A DNA stretch of 64,000 bases, taken from assembly GCF_019430945.1 (NCBI RefSeq), contig NZ_JAHYCB010000002.1, positions 248,001-312,000 on the forward strand. The letters run 5' to 3'. Each line of letters begins with the position of its first letter. Position 1 is the first letter of the stretch. The stretch comes from Neorhizobium populisoli (GTDB lineage Bacteria; Pseudomonadota; Alphaproteobacteria; Rhizobiales; Rhizobiaceae). Shown here in pieces: positions 53,628-63,339 of the stretch. The notes below the pieces were generated by a model. That model saw nothing but the letters and a program-made list of their open reading frames with translations, was not told where the DNA came from and did no database searches. Position numbers and translations under genes: made by a program.

Positions 53628-54179
53628 TTACTTGCCGCCGCCGCGCTTCAGGTGCTCGTCGAGCCGCGGCATGATCTCGATGAAATTGCAGGGCATGTGG
53701 CGATAGTCGAGCTGCGCCTTCAAGATGCCGTCCCATGCATCCTTGCAGGCACCGGGGGAGCCGGGCAGCACGAAAATGAAGGTGGCGTTCGCCACGCCGC
53801 CGGTGGCGCGCGACTGGATCGTAGACGTCCCGATCTTGTCGTAGGAAATCCGGTGAAAGACTTCCGAAAAACCGTCCATCCGCTTTTCGAACAGCGGCTC
53901 CAGCGCTTCCGGCGTCACGTCGCGGCCGGTAAAGCCGGTGCCGCCGGTGGTGATCACCACGTCGATATCGGGATCGAGTGTCCACTCGCGCACCTGGCCG
54001 GCGATCTTTTGCTTGTCGTCTGAGACGATGGCCCGGGCCTTCAATACGTGGCCGGCATCCGCTATGCGGGCGACCAGAGTGTCGCCGGATTTGTCGTCCG
54101 CCAGCGTGCGCGTGTCGGAGACGGTCAGCACCGCGATGCCGACGGGAATGAAGCTGCGCGTTTCGTCGATCCTGTTCAT
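53628..54179 (-). CDS. moaB: Molybdenum cofactor biosynthesis protein B
   Basis: 183 residues of the MoaB/MogA fold, which adenylates molybdopterin. Marks: VLTVSDTRTLADDKSGDTL, VITTGGTGFTGRDVTPEAL (GGTG and the TG.R..TPEA substrate motif, about 75-93) and FVLPGSPGACKDAWDGIL (PGSP, about 137-141). Its ATG overlaps the ispE stop region (4-base overlap). Confidence 0.94.
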   Translation of the reverse strand: MNRIDETRSFIPVGIAVLTVSDTRTLADDKSGDTLVARIADAGHVLKARAIVSDDKQKIAGQVREWTLDPDIDVVITTGGTGFTGRDVTPEALEPLFEKRMDGFSEVFHRISYDKIGTSTIQSRATGGVANATFIFVLPGSPGACKDAWDGILKAQLDYRHMPCNFIEIMPRLDEHLKRGGGK

Positions 54180-55090
54180 GTGTCTCTTCCAACCGTTTGA
54201 ACCGCCTGAAAATACCAGTCCGGCTTCTGGCCGTTAAGGTTTTCCGCCGCGCGATTTGCCGCGTCAGGGGAGGAAAATATCCCGAAACAGGTGGCACCGG
54301 AACCCGACATGCGGGTGAGCAGCGCACCCTCGGCACCAATCATCGCGGAGATCTGGTCGATCTCGCGCACCATTGAACGGGCCGGCGGTTCGAGATCGTT
54401 GCGAAGCGCCTTCAGATGGATGATCCATTCGCCTTCGAATGCACCGACCGGCGGATTGTCTTTGCGCGTCAGCCGCTTGAAAATATCCGGCGTCGAGACG
54501 ACAACGAGCGGATTGCCGAGCACCAGCGACAGCGAGGGAAAAGCGGGCAGGGGGGTGAGATCCTCGCCAATACCCTTCACCATCAGCGCTTCGCCTTTGA
54601 GGCACATGGGCACATCGGCGCCGAGCGAAAGGCCGAGCGCGAACAGCTCGGCTTCGGGCAAGTTGGCATTCCAGAGTCGCAGCAGGCCGCGCAGGGTCGC
54701 GGCCGCATCCGCCGAACCGCCGCCGATCCCAGCTGCCACCGGCAGGTTCTTTTCAAGGTGGATCGCGACGGGCGGGCAGCGGACGCCGCGCGCGGCAAGC
54801 GCTTGACGCAGCAGATCGCGGGCCTTCAGCACGAGATTGCCGTGATGACCTTCGGCCTCCGTTGGAACGAGATGGCCGAAACGCCCCGATACAATGAAGT
54901 CGTCAGCATCCGCCGATGTAAACCCAAGCCTGTCGCCGGTATCGGCAAAGGTCACGATACTTTCGAGCAGGTGATAACCATCCGCCCGCTGCCCCACCAC
55001 ATGCAGGGCAAGATTGATCTTCGCGGGCGCCAGTTCAAAAAGGCCCGCGTCATCGGCGGGCCTTTGTGTGTTCAAAATGTCGGAAAACAT
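54176..55090 (-). CDS. ispE: 4-diphosphocytidyl-2-C-methyl-D-erythritol kinase
   Basis: 304 residues. Fourth step of the MEP isoprenoid pathway. APAKINLALHVVGQRADGYHLLESIVTFAD (N-terminal, about 21-50) and LPVAAGIGGGSADAAATLRGL (GHMP ATP-binding motif, about 104-124) are diagnostic, with MSGSGATCFGIF (about 267-278) near the C-terminus. The ATG overlaps the TPR-protein stop (TGATG), so the chain TPR protein-ispE-moaB is an operon. Confidence 0.95.
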   Translation of the reverse strand: MFSDILNTQRPADDAGLFELAPAKINLALHVVGQRADGYHLLESIVTFADTGDRLGFTSADADDFIVSGRFGHLVPTEAEGHHGNLVLKARDLLRQALAARGVRCPPVAIHLEKNLPVAAGIGGGSADAAATLRGLLRLWNANLPEAELFALGLSLGADVPMCLKGEALMVKGIGEDLTPLPAFPSLSLVLGNPLVVVSTPDIFKRLTRKDNPPVGAFEGEWIIHLKALRNDLEPPARSMVREIDQISAMIGAEGALLTRMSGSGATCFGIFSSPDAANRAAENLNGQKPDWYFQAVQTVGRDT

Positions 55091-56922
55091 CAGGACTTCT
55101 TGTCTGGATTTTCCGGTGCAGGCGCAACCGGTGCAGCCGGCTCGGGCTGACGGTCGGCTGTCGAAGGGTTCTGATCGATCGCCGGCAGGCCGCTGGCGAT
55201 CTTTTCCTTCACATGCTCGCGGTTGATGTCTTCGCCCTCGGAAATCAGCGCCCGGTTCCACTGGTACACGGCTTCGAGCTTGCGCCCGACGCGCCAGTAG
55301 GCATCACCCAGGTGATCATTGATCGTCGCGTCACCGGCGCGCAGCTGCACGGCGCGCTCCAGCTCGGTCGTCGCATCTTCGAACTTGCCCATGCGATAGA
55401 AGGCCCAGCCAAGCGAATCGACGATATAGCCATCATCCGGCCGCGCATCGACGGCACGCTTGATCATGCCGAGACCTTCGTCGAGGTTCTTGTTCATGTC
55501 GACGAGCGAATAACCGAGATAATTGAGGACCTGCGGCTGTTCCGGATTGAGCTCCAGCGCGCGGCGGAAGCTCGGCTCGGCCTTGTCCCACTGCTTCAGC
55601 CGCTCATAGGCGATGCCGCGCTGGAAGAAGATCGACCAGTCGGAAGGCCGCGGCACGGGCCCGATCACATCGACCGCCTTGTCGTAATTTTCCGCCATGG
55701 CCTTGTAGTCCTTGGCTTCGGAAAGCACGCTGCCATAGGCGATATAGCTGCGGATGTCGGCCGGATCGGAATCGATCAGCGACTTCAGGTGCTGCTTGGC
55801 TTCATCCACCTTGCCGGTGTCGGACAGCGTCACGCCGAGCTGCAGTTCGGAAACGCGGCGCATCGGCGAATCCGCCGGCACCATCGCATAGAGCTTGATA
55901 GCGCGCTCCGGCTGTTCCAGCTTTTCGGCAATGCCACCGAGCAGGATCAGCGTATCCGGGCTCTTCTGGTCGAGAGCGTGGGAAATCTGCAGGTAGAGCG
56001 AAACCATGTCTTCGGCGCCCTGGCGGTTCAGCGCGCCGCCGATGGAGAAGAGCACGCCGGCGGCACCTTCGGAAGCGGAGGTGATCTGCTGTTCCGGCTT
56101 GTCACCCTTGTCGATGCTCTGGCGCAGCGCCTTCAGCGGCGCGTAATTGGCAACCGCGCCGTCACCGACGGCAATCGCGTCGAGTGCCTTCTGCTTGTTG
56201 CCGGCAGCGGCTTCCAGGCGGGCAAGCGCCATCACGGCACGCATGAACGTGTCCGGCGCGGTGGCGACCGCATCCTTGTTGGTAACGGCATTGTTCAGAT
56301 ACTGGCGGGCGGTCGAGACGTCGCCGCCGACCAGCGCCATGGCGCCGACGTGATAATCGGTGAATACCTTGAACCAGGCCGGGCCCTTGAGGCCGTTGAT
56401 GGTATTGATCGCCTGCTTGGTCTTGCCGGCGCCGACATCCGTCCAGGCGGAGAGAAGCTGATGGGTCAGGCGGTCGAGATCGTTCGGGCCGGTGTAGGCA
56501 AGCACCTTCTTGGCGGTATCGAACTTTTTATCGCGCAGCGCATCGAGGCCGCGGACGATCTTGGTGATGCGCTCGACGGAGGCATCGTCCTTCAGGTTGT
56601 TGGCTTCCTTCAGGCCATCGTCGAAATCGCCGTTGAGAAGCAGCGAGATCATCAGCCGTTCGCGAATTTCAAGGTTCGCCGCATCAAAGCCGAGCGCCTT
56701 GCGATAAAGCGCGATTGCAGTCGGGTAGTCATGGTCCACGTCGGCGGTGCGGGCGGCCAGAAACGCGCCGGAGAAGGACTTCACGTTGCCGGGTGTAAAC
56801 GTTACCGCTTCTTTTGGCACGGGCTTCGCTTCCGGAGTGGCCGCACCGGCAACCGTGCCGAACAGGAGAACGGTTGCGAGAGCCGCGCTGGAAAGCAGAA
56901 GGAGACTGGATCTCTGCCGCAT
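55090..56922 (-). CDS. Large tetratricopeptide repeat protein, exported
   Basis: 610 residues. A signal peptide (MRQRSSLLLLSSAALATVLLFGTVAGA) is followed by repeating helical pairs; TPR consensus is best in the last third (AEPSFRRALELNPEQPQVLNYLGYSLVDMNKNLDEGLGMIKRAVDARPDDGYIVDSLGWAFYRMGKFEDATTELERAVQ). The C-terminal tail is Pro-rich. Probably a periplasmic scaffold; function unknown. M at 56922 is chosen over 56937 because it has AGG 8 bases upstream and starts the signal peptide. Overlaps the ispE start. Confidence 0.82.
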   Translation of the reverse strand: MRQRSSLLLLSSAALATVLLFGTVAGAATPEAKPVPKEAVTFTPGNVKSFSGAFLAARTADVDHDYPTAIALYRKALGFDAANLEIRERLMISLLLNGDFDDGLKEANNLKDDASVERITKIVRGLDALRDKKFDTAKKVLAYTGPNDLDRLTHQLLSAWTDVGAGKTKQAINTINGLKGPAWFKVFTDYHVGAMALVGGDVSTARQYLNNAVTNKDAVATAPDTFMRAVMALARLEAAAGNKQKALDAIAVGDGAVANYAPLKALRQSIDKGDKPEQQITSASEGAAGVLFSIGGALNRQGAEDMVSLYLQISHALDQKSPDTLILLGGIAEKLEQPERAIKLYAMVPADSPMRRVSELQLGVTLSDTGKVDEAKQHLKSLIDSDPADIRSYIAYGSVLSEAKDYKAMAENYDKAVDVIGPVPRPSDWSIFFQRGIAYERLKQWDKAEPSFRRALELNPEQPQVLNYLGYSLVDMNKNLDEGLGMIKRAVDARPDDGYIVDSLGWAFYRMGKFEDATTELERAVQLRAGDATINDHLGDAYWRVGRKLEAVYQWNRALISEGEDINREHVKEKIASGLPAIDQNPSTADRQPEPAAPVAPAPENPDKKS

Positions 56923-57105
56923 AAAAGTGCCTTTCATGAAGAGCCGAAGCGGCTGCGAAATACCGCCACTTGTTCAAGCTCATTGATTCACAACAGAATG
57001 GCTTTTTTGAAGCACGTCCGCAAGGAAATCTCCGGCCGGGAACGGGCACTTCTCCAATCCGTGATCCGATCTTGACCCAGCGCTCAGGATAACTTTGACG
57101 ATCGT

Positions 57106-57558
57106 TTAGTCGCCTGCCGGCTTTTCCAAAAGCGTCAGCCGTGCAAGGTCTTTAGGCCGCCCGGACAGCCTGAAGATCCGGGCGATATCGTCGATGTCGG
57201 CGATAAAGACGGTGGCCGCACCGAATTTCATTTCGATCCGGTCGCCCACCCGAACTTCCTGCCATGAACCATCCGTGAAGATCTCGAAACCGGCGAGGAT
57301 TTCCACCGGCAGAGCACCGAGATCGGGATGCAGAAGGATGCGGGAGCAGAAACGCCCGGTTCCGCCATCCGCTACGTTTTCCAGAGCTTTCGACGCGATC
57401 AGCCGCTCGCCGTCGGCTGGCGAAACAAGAACGTCGATATCGGCAATCGGCATGTCACGATAACCGTGAAGCCGCATCGCAGCACCGCCGAAAACGCACC
57501 ACGGATCGCGGCAATCCGCCATCAGATCGGCAAGCCGGATCAGTGCCTGCTCCAGCAT
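57106..57558 (-). CDS. Nucleotidyltransferase-fold protein
   Basis: 150 residues. CVFGGAAMRLHGYRDMPIADIDVLVSPADGE (about 21-51) has the GGxAxxxxG...(D)D-D pattern of the nucleotidyltransferase/AbiEii-like fold (ADIDVLV for the catalytic Asp pair). Function unknown. It lies directly after the polyprenyl synthase stop on the same strand. ATG at 57558 or an upstream TTG at 57576. Confidence 0.75.
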   Translation of the reverse strand: MLEQALIRLADLMADCRDPWCVFGGAAMRLHGYRDMPIADIDVLVSPADGERLIASKALENVADGGTGRFCSRILLHPDLGALPVEILAGFEIFTDGSWQEVRVGDRIEMKFGAATVFIADIDDIARIFRLSGRPKDLARLTLLEKPAGD

Positions 57559-57586
57559 TCCATCCGAAACGGTCAAGGGCGGCCCG

Positions 57587-58603
57587 TCAGTTGACGCGCT
57601 GGATCGAGAAATCGATGACTTCCAGAAGCGCGTCCTTGAGCGGCGAGGCCGGCAGCGGTGCCAGCGCATCGCGGGCGATCGTGCCGTAATGCAGCGCCCG
57701 GCCGATCGTGTCGTTCAGCGCGCCATATTTGGTGATCAGCCCGAGCGCCTTTTCAAGGTTCTCGTCGCTGCTCTCACCTTGCTCGATCGCCTGGCGCCAG
57801 AAGGCGCGCTCTTCCTGCGTGCCACGGCGATAGGCAAGGATAACCGGCAGGGTGATCTTGCCCTCGCGGAAATCGTCGCCGACATTCTTGCCGAGATCAG
57901 CAGCCTTGCCGCCGTAATCCAGCGCGTCGTCGACGAGCTGGAAAGCGTAACCAAGGTTCATGCCGTAGGATTTCAATGCGGCACGGGCGCTCTTGTCGGC
58001 ATTGGCGATGATCGGGCCGACTTCGGCGGCGGCCGCAAACAGGGCTGCCGTCTTGGCGCGGATGACCGAGAGATAATCGTCCTCGGTCGTCTCCATGTTC
58101 TTGGCGACGGAAAGCTGCAGCACTTCGCCCTCGGCGATGACGGATGCGGCGGTCGCGAGCACGTCCAGCGCTTCGAGCGAACCGACATCCACCATCATCT
58201 TGAAAGCCTGACCGAGCAGGAAGTCACCGACCAGCACGCTGGCCTGGTTGCCCCAGATCATCCGCGCCGTCGATTTGCCGCGGCGCAGGTCGCTTTCGTC
58301 CACCACGTCGTCATGTAGCAACGTGGCGGTATGCATGAACTCGACGCTGGTCGCGAGCTTCACATGGCCGTCGCCCTGATAACCGTAGAGTACGGCGGAC
58401 GCGAGGGTGAGCATCGGCCGCAGCCGCTTGCCGCCGGACGAGATCAGATGGTTGGCCACTTCCGGGATCATCTGCACATCGGACCCCGCCTTGGACAGGA
58501 TCAACTGGTTGACCCTTTCCATGTCCGCCTTGGTCAAATCCACGAGGGGTTTGACGGATGCGGATTTGTTTTTACCTTCTTCCAGCGGTATGACGACGCC
58601 CAA
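57587..58603 (-). CDS. ispB: Polyprenyl (octaprenyl/decaprenyl) diphosphate synthase
   Basis: 338 residues. It makes the ubiquinone side chain. The two Asp-rich motifs are HDDVVDESDLRRG (first, DDxxD, about 97-109) and LVDDALDYGG (second, about 222-231), with SGGKRLRPML between helices. Chain length is not certain from sequence; rhizobia use decaprenyl. Start is TTG at 58603, with AGGAGG 8 bases upstream, so the unusual start is well supported. Confidence 0.93.
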   Translation of the reverse strand: MGVVIPLEEGKNKSASVKPLVDLTKADMERVNQLILSKAGSDVQMIPEVANHLISSGGKRLRPMLTLASAVLYGYQGDGHVKLATSVEFMHTATLLHDDVVDESDLRRGKSTARMIWGNQASVLVGDFLLGQAFKMMVDVGSLEALDVLATAASVIAEGEVLQLSVAKNMETTEDDYLSVIRAKTAALFAAAAEVGPIIANADKSARAALKSYGMNLGYAFQLVDDALDYGGKAADLGKNVGDDFREGKITLPVILAYRRGTQEERAFWRQAIEQGESSDENLEKALGLITKYGALNDTIGRALHYGTIARDALAPLPASPLKDALLEVIDFSIQRVN

Positions 58604-58701
58604 CGATCAGGCCTCCTAAATGAATTCATTGGGGCGACAATAGAAAGTGGCGCATAGTGCGGCAAGCGCAAATCGCATCCGGCTGGATTTAAAGGGGTTT
58701 T

Positions 58702-58923
58702 ATGCAGGAGATCATCCGCACCAACGACGTCGTCGTGCTTTCGTTGTCCGAAAGCCTGATGAAGGACGCCGGTATTCACTGCCTGATCGCCGACCAGTCG
58801 ATGAGCGTTCTGGAAGGCTCGCTCGGCCTTTTGCCGCGGCGATTTCTGGTGGAGACGGACCGGGCGGACGAGGCACGACGGATTTTGAAGGATGCCGGGC
58901 TTGAGGCGGAGCTGAGGCCTTGA
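58702..58923 (+). CDS. DUF2007 putative signal-transducing protein
   Basis: 73 residues. LIRTNDVVVLSLSESLMKDAGI and LPRRFLVETDRADEARRILKDAG are the DUF2007 pattern (a small GlnB-like fold). Function unknown. Divergent from ispB. A RIME-like repeat follows 34 bases after its stop. Confidence 0.82.
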   Translation: MQEIIRTNDVVVLSLSESLMKDAGIHCLIADQSMSVLEGSLGLLPRRFLVETDRADEARRILKDAGLEAELRP

Positions 58924-58957
58924 GTGAAACTGCGGCGGTGAGCGTCGGTGGGAAATA

Positions 58958-59144
58958 CCCCCCTCTGCCCTGCCGGGCATCTCCCCCACAAGGGGGGAGA
59001 TCACAGGCGGGGGGACCTTCCCGTAAAGCTGATGATTTGCCGGGTAGAGATGTGCCGGACAGAAACGATATTTGTTTGGGGAAGCCGGTGCGCCCAGCCA
59101 ATCTCCCCACTTGTGGGGGAGATGCCCGGCAGGGCAGAGGGGGG
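58958..59144. repeat. RIME-like Rhizobium intergenic palindromic element
   Basis: Two near-identical 44-45-base arms in opposite orientation (58958-59002 and 59101-59144) differ at one position. Each arm starts with CCCCCCTCTGCCCTGCCGGG and contains its own hairpin (CTCCCCC/GGGGGAG), so the whole 187 bases can fold as a large cruciform. This is the layout of the RIME family of repetitive elements seen in Rhizobiaceae. The left arm starts 34 bases after DUF2007 and the right arm ends 20 to 35 bases before the methyltransferase start. Confidence 0.85.
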
Positions 59145-59179
59145 CTGGCAACCTCCGGCGTCCAATGGCGCCCCACAGC

Positions 59180-59977
59180 ATGACCCCCACCCACACGATC
59201 GACGCCTTCCACCGCGGCAATTTCCACGTCATGCAGCCGAAGGGCGGCGGGCATCGCTCCGGCGTCGACGCCATGCTGCTTGCGTCGCTCGTGGCCTCGG
59301 ACAAACCCGTCCGCGTCGCCGATCTCGGCTCGGGTGCTGGCGCGGCCGGTCTTGCCGTCGCCTCCCGCCTTTCCGAAGCCAAAATCACGCTGATCGAAAA
59401 GTCGCCGCTGATGGCCGACTATGCCCGCAAAACTCTCGAACTACCGGAAAATGCGGCCCTGAAAGACCGTGTCGAAGTCATCGAAGCCGACGTGACCCTC
59501 ACCGGTAAACCGCGGGTCGCTGCCGGTCTCATCGATGAAGTCCACGATCACGTCATCATGAACCCGCCCTTCAACGACGCCGCCGACCGCAAGACGCCGG
59601 ATGCGCTGAAGGCCGAGGCGCATGCGATGACGCAGGACCTGTTCGAAGCGTGGATCCGCACTGCCGGCGCGATCATGAAGCCCGGCGGGCAGCTGTCGCT
59701 GATTGCCCGGCCGCAATCGATCGTCGAAATCATCGAGGCCTGCGGCAAGCGTTTCGGCGGCCTGGAAATTACCGCACTTCATCCGCGGACCGACGAAAGC
59801 GCCACCCGCATTCTGGTCACGGCCATCAAAGGCTCGCGCGCCCGGTTGACGATGCGTGCGCCGCTTTTCGTGCATGGCGGGGAGGGGCACGCCTTTTCCG
59901 CCTTCGTCGACGACCTGAACAACGGCCGCGCCGCCTATTCCCGGCTCAGCCCGAAACGAAATCCATCAGCAGCTTGA
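59180..59977 (+). CDS. TrmN6-type N6-adenine methyltransferase
   Basis: 265 residues of the YfiC/TrmN6 family, which methylates A37 of tRNA1-Val in E. coli. The SAM site [21 protein letters not shown] (about 45-65) and catalytic MNPPFND (NPPF, about 124-130) are intact. The ATG at 59180 follows the RIME-like repeat; an in-frame ATG at 59165 is possible. Its last 32 bases overlap the convergent mntH 3' end. Confidence 0.87.
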   Translation: MTPTHTIDAFHRGNFHVMQPKGGGHRSGVDAMLLASLVASDKPVRVADLGSGAGAAGLAVASRLSEAKITLIEKSPLMADYARKTLELPENAALKDRVEVIEADVTLTGKPRVAAGLIDEVHDHVIMNPPFNDAADRKTPDALKAEAHAMTQDLFEAWIRTAGAIMKPGGQLSLIARPQSIVEIIEACGKRFGGLEITALHPRTDESATRILVTAIKGSRARLTMRAPLFVHGGEGHAFSAFVDDLNNGRAAYSRLSPKRNPSAA

Positions 59978-61301
59978 CGTTCAGTCCGGCGATCGCGACT
60001 GCAATCAGCCAGGCGATGGTCGAGAGCCAGCGCGGCGCGACAAGGGCACCCATCTTCGCCTTGCTCGCCGTGAACATGACGAGCGGAAAGACGGCAAACG
60101 AGAGCTGCAGGCTGAGCACGACCTGGGTGAGGATCAACAGTTCCGCCGTGCCCGCATCGCCATACCAGATGGTTACGAAGGCCGCTGGGACGATGGCTAT
60201 GGCGCGGGTGATGAGGCGGCGCACCCACGGCGCCACTTTCATCTGCAGGAAACCTTCCATGACGATCTGGCCTGCAAGTGTGGCCGTCACCGTCGAATTC
60301 AGGCCGCAGCAGAGAAGCGCGATGCCGAACAGGGTCGGGGCGATCGCTAGGCCGAGCAGCGGCGACAGCAGCGAATGCGCCTCGCCGAGTTCTACAATAT
60401 TGGTCTGGCCGTTGGCGTTGAAGGCGGCAGCCGCAAGGATCAGGATCGACGCGTTGATCAACAGCGCGAAACAGAGCGCCACGGTGGAATCGATCGTCGC
60501 ATAGGTCAGCGCCTCGCGCTTTTCCGGCAATGTGTCGCCATAGGCGCGGGTCTGCACGATGCCGGAATGCAGGTAGAGATTATGCGGCATGACGGTGGCG
60601 CCGAGAATGCCGAGCGCCAGATAGAGCATTTCCGGATTGGTGACAATTTCCGTGGTCGGGAAGAAGCCTCGAATGACGCCGCCCCATTGCGGATCGGCCA
60701 AGAAGATCTGTACGCCGAAACAGAACGCGATGACGCCGAGCAGCGTGATGATGAAGGCCTCCACCCAGCGGAAGCCCAGCTTCTGTAGATAAAGGATGAT
60801 GAACACGTCGAGCGCCGTGATCAGCACGCCGAGTTCCAGCGGAATGCCGAAGATCAGGTTGAGGCCGATCGCCGTGCCGATGACTTCGGCAATGTCGGTG
60901 GCAATGATGGCGATTTCCGCCAGCGCCCAGAGCGGCACGGAAACCCATTTCGGAAACGCATCACGACAGGCCTGCGCGAGATCGCGGCCCGATGCGATGG
61001 CAAGCCGGGCGCAGAGCGATTGCAGCACGATCGCCATCAGGTTGGAAAGCAGCGCCACGGCCAGCAGTGCATAACCGAACTTCGAGCCGCCGGCGAGCGA
61101 CGTCGCCCAGTTGCCGGGGTCCATGTAACCGACCGCCACCATATAACCGGGGCCGGCAAAGGCGGCGATACGCCGGAGCTTCGAGCCATGCGAGGAGACG
61201 TGAACGCTGCGATGCACGTCGGAAAGCGAGGCTTCGCCGCGCTTATGCCGCCATCCATCCTGGCCGGGCCGGGAATCCTGCTTGGAACCTAGAATATCCA
61301 T
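59946..61301 (-). CDS. mntH: NRAMP-family Mn2+/Fe2+ transporter MntH
   Basis: 451 residues, about 11 membrane helices. [31 protein letters not shown] (helix 1, DPGN metal motif, about 50-80) and [18 protein letters not shown] (helix 6 MPHN, about 232-249) are the diagnostic NRAMP sites. H+-coupled Mn2+ uptake at the inner membrane. A Fur/Mur-like repeat lies about 50 bases upstream. The frame is open far upstream, antisense to the S49 peptidase gene, which is not coding. Confidence 0.95.
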   Translation of the reverse strand: MDILGSKQDSRPGQDGWRHKRGEASLSDVHRSVHVSSHGSKLRRIAAFAGPGYMVAVGYMDPGNWATSLAGGSKFGYALLAVALLSNLMAIVLQSLCARLAIASGRDLAQACRDAFPKWVSVPLWALAEIAIIATDIAEVIGTAIGLNLIFGIPLELGVLITALDVFIILYLQKLGFRWVEAFIITLLGVIAFCFGVQIFLADPQWGGVIRGFFPTTEIVTNPEMLYLALGILGATVMPHNLYLHSGIVQTRAYGDTLPEKREALTYATIDSTVALCFALLINASILILAAAAFNANGQTNIVELGEAHSLLSPLLGLAIAPTLFGIALLCCGLNSTVTATLAGQIVMEGFLQMKVAPWVRRLITRAIAIVPAAFVTIWYGDAGTAELLILTQVVLSLQLSFAVFPLVMFTASKAKMGALVAPRWLSTIAWLIAVAIAGLNVKLLMDFVSG

Positions 61302-61332
61302 GATGCGCAATGCTTTCAGTTTTTCTGTAAGC

Positions 61333-61368
61333 GATAATGCCTGATTAGAATGATAATGCAAGTCATTC
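61333..61368. promoter_or_regulatory. Mur/Fur-type operator upstream of mntH
   Basis: GAATGA-N9-TCATTC (61348-61368) is a perfect 6-bp inverted repeat with Fur-like AT content, and GATAATGC is repeated at 61333-61340 and 61353-61360 (period 20). In rhizobia mntH is repressed by Mur with Mn2+ at such sites. The distance from the start (47 bases) fits promoter overlap. Confidence 0.6.
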
Positions 61369-61490
61369 GCAACTGGAAAATTGAGCGCCGGTTTCGCGTT
61401 CGTTTTCCGGCGTTTCCGCAGGTCTGCCATTGCGTTTGTAAATCCGTCACATACATGTTTTGGCAGGTTAAACGCGATTGAGGAGTAGAG

Positions 61491-62357
61491 ATGGCCGGGT
61501 TTTTGAGAAGGCTGATGCCGAAGCGGTTCCGAAAGCAGGGAGTGACCGTTCCGGTTGTTCGGCTGCAAGGCGCCATCATGGCCGGCGGCAGCCAGTTCAA
61601 GCAGAGCCTCAACCTCGCCAATGTCGCGCCGATGCTGGAAAAGGCTTTTTCCAAGAAAGATGCCCCGGTCGTCGCCATCTCCATCAATTCGCCGGGCGGC
61701 TCGCCTGTCCAGTCGCGGCTGATCTTCCAGCGCATCCGGTCGCTGTCGGAAGAAAAGAACAAGAAAGCCCTGATCTTCGTCGAGGACGTCGCGGCGTCCG
61801 GCGGTTACATGATCGCGCTGGCCGGCGACGAGATTTTTGCCGATCCGACGTCGATCGTCGGTTCGATCGGCGTGGTCTCCGGCGGCTTCGGCTTTCCGGA
61901 GCTGCTGAAGAAAATAGGTGTCGAGCGCCGCGTCTATACGGCCGGCGAAAACAAGGTGATCCTCGATCCTTTCCAGCCGGAAAAGGAAGGCGACATCGAA
62001 TATCTGAAGACGCTGCAGCTGGAAATCCACAAGGTTTTCATCGACATGGTGAAGACGCGCCGCGGCGAGCGGCTGACGGACGATGCGACCATTTTCTCCG
62101 GCCTGTTCTGGAGTGGCCAGCGCGGCCTCGATCTCGGCCTGATCGACGGGCTCGGCGACATGCGCGAAGTGATCAAGCGTCGTTATGGCAAGGATGCCAA
62201 GCTGGAACTGATCGGCAGCGCCCGTACGCTGTTTGGCAAACGCGTCCCGGGTGTAGTATTCGGCGGGGCAAAGGCCGACGAAATCGCCGCGGGTGCGGCA
62301 TCGGGTCTTGCTGCAAGCCTTGAAGAAAAGGCATTGTGGAGCCGATACGGTCTCTGA
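61491..62357 (+). CDS. S49-family peptidase (SppA/SohB-like)
   Basis: 288 residues. Serine protease clan with Ser-Lys dyad. [24 protein letters not shown] and [33 protein letters not shown] (nucleophile Ser in AASGGYM, about residue 103) are the S49 marks; the Lys is probably Lys155 in the following TAGENK segment. No clear signal peptide or anchor is seen, which distinguishes it from SppA. It may degrade signal peptides or membrane-associated peptides. The small gene at 62397 follows 39 bases later. Confidence 0.88.
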   Translation: MAGFLRRLMPKRFRKQGVTVPVVRLQGAIMAGGSQFKQSLNLANVAPMLEKAFSKKDAPVVAISINSPGGSPVQSRLIFQRIRSLSEEKNKKALIFVEDVAASGGYMIALAGDEIFADPTSIVGSIGVVSGGFGFPELLKKIGVERRVYTAGENKVILDPFQPEKEGDIEYLKTLQLEIHKVFIDMVKTRRGERLTDDATIFSGLFWSGQRGLDLGLIDGLGDMREVIKRRYGKDAKLELIGSARTLFGKRVPGVVFGGAKADEIAAGAASGLAASLEEKALWSRYGL

Positions 62358-62396
62358 AGTCGTATCAACATACCAAAGGAAAAGCGGCAGGGGGAA

Positions 62397-62588
62397 ATGG
62401 CGCAACTCTTATTTCTGATCATCCTCATCGGCGGTGGCTGGATGCTCTACAAGAAGTTCATCAAGGACGCCGAACGGCTGAGCGCCCGCTCTCGCCAGAA
62501 GGAGAAAGAGCGCGAGACGGGTGCGATTGCGACGCTGGAGAAGGACCCGGTGACGGGGGAATATCGGGTGAAGCGGGAAGAGGAATAG
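62397..62588 (+). CDS. Small single-pass membrane protein, unknown
   Basis: 63 residues. [19 protein letters not shown] (about 4-22) is one membrane helix, followed by a charged, Lys/Arg/Glu-rich cytosolic tail ending in [16 protein letters not shown]. Family unknown to me, though similar small proteins occur after S49 peptidase genes in rhizobia. A GGGGGAAATGG context supplies the ribosome site. It converges with the parE gene (4 bases between). Confidence 0.7.
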   Translation: MAQLLFLIILIGGGWMLYKKFIKDAERLSARSRQKEKERETGAIATLEKDPVTGEYRVKREEE

Positions 62589-62592
62589 GCGC

Positions 62593-62913
62593 TCAGAGGC
62601 GCTCCTTGACACGAGACGCCCAGTCCGATCCGGCATAGCTGATGCAGATGATGAAGACGGTTAGCGTCTCGTCATCGACGGTGAAGCAGATAACGCCTTT
62701 TCCAGCAATGGGAAGGGCCCGCAAACTGGGGGCGAAGTCGTTTCTGATCGAACCGATCTTCGGCAGGTCTTCAAGCCGGTAGGTGGCGGCTTCTATCTCC
62801 GCCAGTTTTCTGTTTGCGATAGCGCGACCAGCATAATCCTCAATAAGATTATGGATATCGACAAGATCCTGAACGGCGTCCGAATGATATTCCAGCCGGT
62901 AGGTCGGCATCAT
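62593..62913 (-). CDS. parE: ParE/RelE-family toxin
   Basis: 106 residues. MPTYRLEYHSDAVQDLVDIHNLIEDYAG, SIRNDFAPSLRALPIAGKGVICFTV and LTVFIICISYAGSD match the ParE/RelE-type fold. Such toxins poison DNA gyrase (ParE) or cut mRNA (RelE); the sub-type is not certain. Start codon overlaps the antitoxin stop by 4 bases, so the pair is a classic TA operon with antitoxin first. Confidence 0.87.
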   Translation of the reverse strand: MMPTYRLEYHSDAVQDLVDIHNLIEDYAGRAIANRKLAEIEAATYRLEDLPKIGSIRNDFAPSLRALPIAGKGVICFTVDDETLTVFIICISYAGSDWASRVKERL

Positions 62914-63197
62914 TTGGCCTTATATTTCTCGTCGAGACGGGCGCGGACACGATCGAACATGTTATCCGCGTCCATTGGAATGAACTGATCCCGCGGCGTC
63001 GCCAGCCGGCGGCGGATTTCGTCGGCCATTCCGGCAAGTGGATCGTTCGGGCCGGCCGGCACAGGATCGTCGTTCATCAGGCTGTCGATGCCTGCTTCGA
63101 TCACCTTCTCGATCGACGGAAACTGTCCATTCTCCACCAGCCTTTCGGCCTGGCGCAGATAGCGGTCCGATAATGTCACCGTGTTCTTGATGTTCAT
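62910..63197 (-). CDS. parD: ParD-type antitoxin
   Basis: 95 residues. MNIKNTVTLSDRYLRQAERLVENGQFPSIEKVIEAGIDSLM is the ribbon-helix-helix DNA-binding part of ParD; the C-terminal half (MADEIRRRLATPRDQFIPMDADNMFDRVRARLD) should wrap the toxin. Likely autoregulates the operon. Ends overlapping the parE start. Confidence 0.87.
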   Translation of the reverse strand: MNIKNTVTLSDRYLRQAERLVENGQFPSIEKVIEAGIDSLMNDDPVPAGPNDPLAGMADEIRRRLATPRDQFIPMDADNMFDRVRARLDEKYKAK

Positions 63198-63339
63198 CGA
63201 TCATCTCCGAAACTCAGCGCCAGTCTTATCATGGTTCCCTCACCAAAGGCAGGGCCCAACATCTGCCGACGCATAAATCCTTGACCCACGCCCCTGATGC
63301 ATGGCACTCGTCCGCATCCACAAAACCGAAGATATCGCC

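Noticed and set aside
61302..62405. Extension of the mntH frame over the S49 peptidase gene
   Set aside because: Antisense to a real gene and without similarity; NRAMP similarity begins at 61301.
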